Source of the DNA: an uncultured Haemophilus sp.
GTDB lineage: Bacteria; Pseudomonadota; Gammaproteobacteria; Enterobacterales; Pasteurellaceae
Length of the DNA stretch: 6,036 bases
NCBI GenBank assembly: GCA_902481695.1
Contig: CABSXY010000117.1
Location: forward strand, 1 to 6,036
Direction: 5' to 3'
The notes under the pieces are model-generated. The model had not been told where the DNA came from, ran no database searches, and saw only the letters and a list, made by a program, of their open reading frames with translations. Each line of letters begins with the position of its first letter. Position 1 is the first letter of the stretch. The position numbers and the translations under genes are program-made. This document shows, in pieces, positions 5,130 through 6,036 of this stretch.

Positions 5130-6036
5130 ATGTGTGGAATTGTCGGTATCGTTAGCCAAAATCCGGTTAATGAATCCATTTATGCAGCATTAACGTTATT
5201 ACAGCATCGAGGTCAAGATGCGGCGGGGATTGTCACGGTCGATGATGAAAACCGCTTTCGTTTGCGTAAGGCTAATGGTCTTGTAAGCGATGTCTTCAGA
5301 CAAGAACATATGTTACGTTTACAAGGCAATGCAGGACTCGGACATGTACGTTATCCAACCGCCGGCAGTTCAAGTGTATCTGAAGCGCAGCCTTTCTATG
5401 TCAACTCACCTTATGGTTTAAGCCTTGTTCACAATGGCAACTTAACCAATTCAGCCGAATTAAAAGATAAATTATTTAAAGAAGCACGTCGTCACATAAA
5501 TACTAATTCGGATTCAGAACTTCTTCTCAATATTCTTGCAAATCATTTAGATAGAGTGAATAAATACCATCTCGATCCGCAAGACATTTTTGATGCAATT
5601 CGTGCAACACACAAAGATATCCGTGGTGCTTATGCATGCTTAGCCATGATTATTGGACATGGCATGGTGGCATTTCGCGATCCGTTTGGTATTCGTCCAC
5701 TCGTGTTAGGTAAACGAGAAGAAAATGGTTCAGTTGAATATATGTTTGCTTCTGAAAGTGTGGCATTAGACGTCGCAGGTTTTGAATTAGTGCGTGATGT
5801 TGCACCGGGTGAGGCGATTTATGTGACCTTTGATGGCCAGCTTTATGCTGAGCAGTGTGCAGAAAGTGCGGTCTTAAATCCGTGTATTTTTGAATACGTG
5901 TACTTTGCTCGTCCTGATTCAACAATAGACGGAGTGTCTGTCTATGCCGCACGTGTTCACATGGGCGAACATTTAGGTAAAAAAATTGCAAAAGAATGGG
6001 TTGAGGAAGCTGATAACATTGATGTTGTTATTCCAG
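5130..6036 (+). CDS. purF: amidophosphoribosyltransferase, 3'-truncated by window
   Basis: PurF makes 5-phosphoribosylamine from PRPP and glutamine, the committed step of purine synthesis. The window holds 302 codons of about 505 with no stop or frameshift. After the initiator Met, MCGIVGIV places the catalytic nucleophile at Cys2, which becomes residue 1 once Met and any propeptide are removed. Other glutaminase-domain landmarks are [11 protein letters not shown] (24-34), [19 protein letters not shown] (71-89, Arg74), HNGNLTN (101-107, Asn102 and Gly103), NSDSE (126-130, Asp128), [20 protein letters not shown] (165-184), ASESVALD (207-214) and [10 protein letters not shown] (255-264). The phosphoribosyltransferase domain begins near 280 and is cut in the VDVVIP region before its PRPP loop. 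The ATG at 5130 has AAGG twelve bases upstream (5114-5117, overlapping the cvpA stop), a rather long spacing. It is the second gene of the PurR-type operon. An uptake core lies at 5864-5872. Confidence 0.98.
   Translation, partial: MCGIVGIVSQNPVNESIYAALTLLQHRGQDAAGIVTVDDENRFRLRKANGLVSDVFRQEHMLRLQGNAGLGHVRYPTAGSSSVSEAQPFYVNSPYGLSLVHNGNLTNSAELKDKLFKEARRHINTNSDSELLLNILANHLDRVNKYHLDPQDIFDAIRATHKDIRGAYACLAMIIGHGMVAFRDPFGIRPLVLGKREENGSVEYMFASESVALDVAGFELVRDVAPGEAIYVTFDGQLYAEQCAESAVLNPCIFEYVYFARPDSTIDGVSVYAARVHMGEHLGKKIAKEWVEEADNIDVVIP
5864..5872 (+). repeat. DNA uptake signal sequence core inside purF
   Basis: An exact AAGTGCGGT preceded by a further A and followed by CTTAAAT. It encodes Ser-Ala-Val around residues 246-248 of PurF, a surface-like stretch where E. 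coli has a different sequence (DNPV), so the word sits in a tolerant part of the protein. Confidence 0.9.

Noticed and set aside
5650..5991. 113-codon open frame on the minus strand
   Set aside because: It is antisense to purF, with low-complexity His/Gln-rich composition and no supporting start signals.
4073..6036. Single operon yfbV-cvpA-purF
   Set aside because: A PurR operator, a probable promoter and a terminator-like hairpin separate yfbV from cvpA.

Overview
The window looks like chromosomal DNA of a Pasteurellaceae member of the Haemophilus/Aggregatibacter type. Four exact copies of the Hin-type DNA uptake core (AAGTGCGGT or its complement) support this, as does the gene order ackA-pta / yfbV / cvpA-purF with proteins close to their enterobacterial and Haemophilus homologues. 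The DNA is AT-rich. I cannot name the species from the sequence alone.

Layout. Positions 2-877 (+) hold the 3' part of a gene for a surface or secreted beta-barrel protein of the TbpB / Slam-dependent type; its 5' end lies outside the window. A strong intrinsic terminator follows (898-923). Next is a short accessory-looking stretch with a 56-residue secreted-peptide ORF (937-1107) whose 3' end runs into a bidirectional terminator built from two inverted uptake sequences (1061-1101). On the minus strand come ackA (2646-3851) and, downstream of it, pta (1130-2581). An intrinsic terminator-like hairpin lies between them (2605-2633). A 221-base divergent region separates ackA from yfbV (4073-4519, +). 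Then a PurR-type operator and probable promoter lead into cvpA (4624-5115) and purF (5130 to the window end, truncated).

How the genes work together. AckA and Pta interconvert acetyl-CoA, acetyl phosphate and acetate, the main overflow and fermentation route to ATP. PurF commits PRPP to purine synthesis and is co-transcribed with the membrane protein CvpA under apparent PurR control. YfbV is a conserved two-helix inner-membrane protein with its own promoter.

Most unusual points. Pta is only 483 residues. Its catalytic domain is intact, but the N-terminal part is shortened and the DRTGG-type middle region of about 700-residue enterobacterial Pta appears to be gone. The intergenic hairpin between ackA and pta could uncouple the levels of the two enzymes. 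The short secreted ORF beside the Slam-type gene may be a relic or a small gene. I saw no CRISPR array, tRNA, rRNA, insertion sequence or clearly novel multi-gene system.
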